Positions 59,328 to 64,000 of a stretch of 64,000 nt of DNA are shown one piece after another. The DNA lies in NCBI GenBank assembly GCA_026826555.1, contig JAKSZT010020895.1:3434848-3498847 (forward strand). Reading direction: 5' to 3'. The stretch's first letter is position 1, and every line of letters starts with the position of its first letter. The DNA is from Tolypeutes matacus (lineage: Eukaryota; Chordata; Mammalia; Cingulata; Chlamyphoridae). A program made the position numbers and the translations under genes. The notes under the pieces were generated by a model, which did not search any database, had not been told where the DNA came from, and worked only from the letters and a program-made list of their open reading frames with translations.

Positions 59328-60495
59328 AAAAGACAAATGAGTTCAAGTGGCTAAGAGACTTCGAAGAGAGTCGGGAGGTCATCCTAGAGGTAACGCTTAA
59401 GCACAACTCAGTAGGAGCTCATAGAACATCAAAGTGCATATCACCCCACACAGAGAGGCTCCGGAGAGCTCTGGAGACACCAGGTCCTATATAAGGGGGG
59501 AATAGTCCCAGAGACTGATGCCTTATCAGTGGGCTCTATTTTGGAATCTGTGCTCCTGAGAGTGACAGAATTGGACTCAAATAAGTCCTCCCTGCACATG
59601 GTTCATCAGTTCCTTCTATTCAAACCTATATGTGATGCTGGAGTTTTTAGGTATACTTCCAGAGACTGGAGCCTTTGGCCTACCTATGTACCAGGTGTGC
59701 ATGGAATCTCGGTGGAGCTGCAACTCCTACCATACAACTCAATGGACTCATCCAAGTCACCCGGTGAGGAGACAACGATGGGCAACGGCCATCCCAGGGA
59801 ATGGAGAGGGCCTGCATTTGCAGGCAGGATACTCCCACCCACCATATCCATGGGATATAAGCCCTCTCTCACTTGGAGGTGGAGTGGACATCACCATCCC
59901 AGTCCCCTCAGGATTGGGGGAAGAACTATGGACTAGAGTGGACTTGATGGTATTCTGTTGTACACGTATGGTGATTCTAGCAATGGAAGAAATTATAACA
60001 GTGAGGTGGAGCCAGTAGCCACTGGACACGTTCGGGGCAGGGAGGGGATGTGCAGTTGAAATACAGGGGCTTTTTCGGGATTTGGAGGTTGTCCTGAGTG
60101 TCGTTGTGGCAATGGATGTAGGCCATTTTAAATCAGCACACACCATTCAGAACTGTGTCGGAGAGAGTGTGGTCTACGATGTGAACTGTGGTCTATGGTT
60201 GATGGCAAGGCCCAAGGATGTGTAAGTCCATTGAGGGTGATGGGCCACACTTGTGGGAGATGTTTGTGTGGGATGTGGTGGGAGGTGTGGGAAGTGGGGA
60301 ACATGGGAATCCCGGTAGGTTCTGTGTAATATTTAAGGCAATCTAAGCACCTCTTAAATATATATATAACATTTTTGTAAGCAAATGCACATATGTTCAT
60401 GTATATTTATATATCATCTTAAAAATATTGGTATGTATTGTGAAAATTTTGATTTTTACCCACAATAAAAAATAAATAAATTAAAAAAAAAAAGT
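59328..60495 (+). mobile_element. L1 distal 3' UTR, 5'-truncated, plus orientation
   Basis: This is the last 1.17 kb of the L1 3' UTR, with an A-rich tail at 60463-60495. It starts 'gacaaatgagttcaagtgg'-like at about 59332. It is little diverged from the copy at 61.76-62.9 kb. Frames of 135 codons (59529-59936) and 128 codons (59632-60018) overlap each other in different frames. Equivalent frames exist, partly split, in the inverted copy. The tail side has a (TA)n run at 60358-60368. Confidence 0.9.
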
Positions 60496-61657
60496 CTGCA
60501 TCAAAATTTTTATTTCTTCACCTGTCATAGCAGCACATCATGTCATTCTCATACCCCATGATAATAAAATACCACCGGTGATTTATCTGTGCTCCCCCTC
60601 CCTTCTTTGAAATCATTGTTCCCTTCAAATAATCCCTGCTTAAACTTGCTCACATCCTGGAGTAGCCTTTATTCTGTGGCTGACATTAGGTGCTGTGTCC
60701 CAGAAATACCTGAATTTTCCTGGATGCCATACATTTTTTAGCACCCTTTTTTATAATAATAGGCTGAAATATTGTAACCTGTGTCCCTACTCTGTATCAG
60801 TTTGAATAGTTTCTGCTTTATTTTTTCCTCTGAATTCCTGTTTCAGTATCCATCTAATGCCTAACATATCACCCATTCCTTTCCTTCCCAGAACACTGAC
60901 AGATGGAATGCTCTTTTGGTCCTTGCAGAACAGAATTATGACCTTAGACTACCATGATTCTTTGTGGGGAACTTTGCTTTATATACAGATATTTCTGTTC
61001 TCAAATGCCTTCTGAGACACCTGCCACCACCTTTAATAATGTAAATTTTCTATCCTCCCCCATGCACAAAGGAGGGAAAATTCCTTGTGGGTTAATAGCC
61101 ATGATTCATTTCTTTAAAAAATTGCCTTGCCCTTGGGAATCTTTAGAGGTATGGTGCTCTAGTCATGTTGCCTCAAGGAAATTTTCTCTCCTTCTGCACT
61201 CTCAAGGAAGGACTCAGTGTTTATTCCTGGATTGTTATTAGCAAGAATTATTATTAACAAGGATTGAGTGTGACATGGAGAATAAATTAAACTTTGCTAT
61301 TAAATATGGATATTCTGAACAAATGAAATCTAACCTATGAGTTCTATGTATTTGCATCCTTTTGTTGCTCCTTCTGAAGATCATATAAAAGAAACCATCT
61401 TTACTACCTCCCAGGAAGGCCTGGAGTAGTTTTCTGATTTCTCAGATGTCCTCTGTAGGCACTTAACTTCTCGGTAGTGGGGCCAATATTACACATCGCA
61501 TTGTCAACCATTGAGTATAACCCTCATCAAACTAGATAGAAAACTATAGAATTTCCAGGAAGCTTTAATTTTAGGATTTTGGTCAATTGTTAATAACGAA
61601 TATTTAAAATTTTAGCTTTTCCAATGTTTCCTAGCTACAAATAATATCTTTTTTTAT
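60496..61657. other. Unassigned sequence between inverted L1 copies
   Basis: No gene seen. Some wording at 60600-60720 and 61380-61500 (pyrimidine-rich, 'cctggagtagcctttattctg') could be old LTR, but I cannot name it. The 95-codon frame at 60954-61241 is unsupported. Confidence 0.35.
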
Positions 61658-61756
61658 TGTAAATTTTTAAAGAAGGTTTAGATTACATAAATGTAATATA
61701 TAAAACAGGGGATTCCCATATATCCCACCACTCCCCTTTCCATACGTCACACAATA
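61658..61756 (-). mobile_element. Short L1 3' end remnant, inverted
   Basis: 'aaacaggggattcccatata' (61703-61722) is the end block of the L1 3' UTR, as at 16.84 and 25.69 kb. It is interrupted at about 61757 by the next L1 tail, and so was the target of that insertion. Confidence 0.65.
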
Positions 61757-64000
61757 ACTTTTATTTTTTTTATTATGGGTAAAAATCAAAATTCTCACAA
61801 TACATACAAACATTTGCAAAATGATATATAAATATATATGCATATATGTGTATTTGCTTACAAAAATGTTATTTATATATATATATACACACATATATTT
61901 TAAGAGGTGCTTAGATTACCCAAAATATTACACAGAACCCACTGGGATTCCCATGTTGCCCACCTCCTACACTTCCCACCACATCCCACACAAACATCTC
62001 CCACAGTATGGCCCACCACCCTCAATGAACTTACACATCCTGGAGCCTTGCTACCAACCATAGACCACAGTTCACACTGTAGACCACACTCTCTCCCACT
62101 CAGTTCTGAGTGGTGTGTGCTGATTTAAAATGGCCTACATCCGTTGCCACAACAGTACTCAGGACAACCTCCAACTCCCAAAGAAGCCCCTGTATTTCAA
62201 CTGCTCATCCCCTCCCTACCCCAAAAGTGTCAAGTGGCCACTGGCTCCACCTCATTGTTATAATTTCTTGCATTGCTAGAATCACCATATGTGAACAAGA
62301 GAATACCATCAAGTCCACTCTAGTCCATAGTTTGTCCCCCAATACAGAGGCGACTGCGATGGTGATGTCCACTCCAACTCCAAGTGAGAGAGGGCTTATA
62401 TCCCATGGATATGGTGGGTGAGATGATCCTGCCTGCAGATGCAGGCCCTCTCCATTCCCTGGGATGGCTATTGCCCATTGTTGTCTCCTCACCAGGTGAC
62501 TTGGATGAGTCCATTGAGCTGTAGGGTAGGAGTTGCAGCTCCACCTAGATTTCATGCACACATGGCACATAGGTAGGCGGGAGGCTCCAGTCTCTGGAAG
62601 TATACCTAAAAACTCCAGCATCACATGTAGGTTTGAATAGAAGGGACTGGTGAAATATGTGCAGGGAGGACTTATTTGAGTCTAATTCTGTCACTCTCAG
62701 GAGCACAGATTCCAAAATAGAACCCACTGATAAGGCATCAGTCTCTGGGGCTATCCCCCCTTACATAGGACCAGGGTGTCTCCGGAGCTCTCAGGAACCT
62801 CACTGAGTGGGGTGATAGGCACTTAGATGTTCTATGAGCTCCTACTGAGTTGTGCGTAAGAGTTACCTGGGATGACCTCCCGACTGTCTTTGAAGTCTTT
62901 TAGCCCCTTGAACTCATTTGTCTTTACCATTTCCCCCTTTTATTCAAGGTCTTTTTCCAGTTGTGTTGCCAGTTGGCACTTGGGAAAAGTTTTCAATTAG
63001 CAATAATCGTGCCTCGGATAAACCTCATTGGCTACGATACTGCCCCTGCACAAAGCTGCCAGTTGGCACTTGGTATTAATCCCTCGTTGCCAGGGAGGCT
63101 CATCCCCGGGAGTCATGTCCCACGTTGGGGAGAAGGTAATGCAATCATATGCTGAGTTTGGCTTAGAGAGAGGCCACATTTGAGCAACAAGGAGGCTCTC
63201 AGGTGGCAACACTTAGGCACCCCACAAGTGCAGGCGAAGTCTCATTTACAGGAGCAAAGACTCACAAGGATAGTCATCAATAAAAAAATAAAAAAATTAA
63301 AAAAAAAACAACAACAAAAAAACATCGGTGGGTCATCCTATTTTGACAGGCACTGTCCCTACACTCAGAGGACTATTGCTGCTCCCTTGGAGATTGTGGC
63401 AGAGCTCTCCAGGCTAGGAATTCAGATTCCCTCATTTATTGTGTGATTATCCACCCATTGTGACCATGCCCCATCCCCAGATCCTTTGAATAATTTTGTA
63501 TATCTTTCATGTATATTCGGATGAACCAATCCCCACGAAACCCCCCCCCCAGACACCCCACCCCAATAATCACCCGCAGTACGCATTGTAACACTTCTGT
63601 GATCCAAATCCTCCATGAATATTTAGTTCATAAAATAATCAAATACACTTACTAGGAAAAGAAACAAGTGTGATAAGCTTACATGCAAGAGACAAACATA
63701 AGGAAACTCAGGGGAAAAAAAAAAAAGAGAGAAGGAAAAAAAACCAAATAATCAAACAAAGAACAAAACAAAATAAAATATAATTAGTGGATTGGGACAT
63801 TCAAAAAATGGGCAAAAAAGCAAAGGAAATGCCTTTAAAACATATATATATATATTCATTTTTATTTCCTTTCTCTCTTCTTTTTTCCCCTTTTTCCTTC
63901 CCTTTATCACTGTGTTATCGGATGTCTGGTGTGCCATGACACCTTCCTCCTCTCAATCCCCATTGTCTCCCAATTTTTCATTTAATTTTCAAAGAAGTTT
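61757..64000 (-). mobile_element. L1 3' UTR, young copy, inverted, runs off the window
   Basis: The element's 3' tail is at 61757-61775 (T-rich). The distal module spans 61780-63860, with 'ggaggctcatccccgggagt' at 63096-63115 and 'agaggccacatttgagcaac' at 63169-63188. The proximal module begins at about 63860 and continues beyond the window. It is the least decayed 3' UTR here. It carries a U4 snRNA insertion (62984-63057) and A-rich patches (63283-63320, 63713-63742). Confidence 0.9.
62984..63057 (-). pseudogene. RNU4P: U4 snRNA retropseudogene, first 74 nt, no tail
   Basis: The minus strand from 63057 to 62984 matches nucleotides 1-74 of U4 snRNA (spliceosomal RNA that pairs with U6), starting AGCTTTGTGCAG and passing through the 'GTAGCCAATGAGG' and 'TTATTGCTAATTGAAAAC' blocks, with about three differences from the human U4 that I remember. 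It stops inside the molecule, lacks the 3' stem-loops and the Sm site, and has no A-tail. It is flanked by an exact 16-bp duplication 'gccagttggcacttgg' (62968-62983 and 63058-63073). Only one copy of that word is present in the other L1 3' UTR copies. It cannot be functional. Confidence 0.95.

Noticed and set aside
62110..62421. Open frame of 103 codons, with a counterpart at 59757-60146
   Set aside because: It is antisense to the L1 3' UTR. The similarity between the two is explained by the two young L1 copies; no evidence of coding.
1..64000. CRISPR arrays, operons, tRNA/rRNA genes, bacterial signals
   Set aside because: None found. The window is mammalian, and the only tRNA-like sequences are SINE heads; the only other small-RNA sequence is the truncated U4 copy.

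Overview
This window is mammalian, intron-less intergenic DNA that is almost entirely built from transposable elements. I see no intact host gene. Two degraded olfactory receptor genes, both closest to the OR6C group, lie about 38 kb apart and face each other (11.4 kb on +, 51.2 kb on -), so the locus looks like an eroded part of an OR6C cluster. The host is most likely a xenarthran (sloth, anteater or armadillo). This rests on two short tRNA-headed SINEs of the type I associate with that group and on several copies of an L1 lineage with a peculiar, very long 3' UTR. No search was run, so the order is an inference.

Layout. 0-8 kb: L1 pieces on +, a scrambled younger one and then an old L1M-type body. 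8-16 kb: a MaLR-like LTR, an old L1 3' UTR, an L2 tail, the first OR pseudogene, a MIR-like piece and an old inverted L1. 16.8-19.6 kb: a 2.8 kb L1 3' UTR on -. 20.3-37.2 kb: a deep nest. An ERVL pol remnant is split by a Tigger1 DNA transposon, which is split by L1 copy A (+), which is split by L1 copy B (-); these in turn hold a SINE and two small retro-insertions. 39.9-46.3 kb: more inverted L1 material (copy C with a readable ORF1 half and a nested L1 tail). 46.3 kb: second SINE. 50.2-51.2 kb: second OR pseudogene. 51.55-59.30 kb: a complete-length but dead class I (gammaretrovirus-like) provirus with two LTRs, a tRNA-Glu-type primer site, broken gag/pol/env, a polypurine tract and a 4-bp target duplication. 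59.3-64 kb: two young L1 3' UTR copies in opposite orientation, one of which carries a truncated U4 snRNA retropseudogene.

The most noteworthy items are: (1) the datable five-layer nest; (2) an L1 family whose 3' UTR is about 2.5-2.8 kb and seems to be made of two diverged copies of an ancestral 3'-terminal module; (3) the tailless 74-nt U4 insertion with a 16-bp target duplication; (4) a 317-bp tandem duplication in the provirus leader; and (5) the 1.2 kb inverted repeat at 59.3-62.9 kb. I found no credible new gene system. The many 60-170-codon open frames are fragments or shadows of transposon DNA. Family names such as L1M, HAL1, MaLR and ERVL are recognised from memory of their consensus features and should be confirmed with a repeat library.
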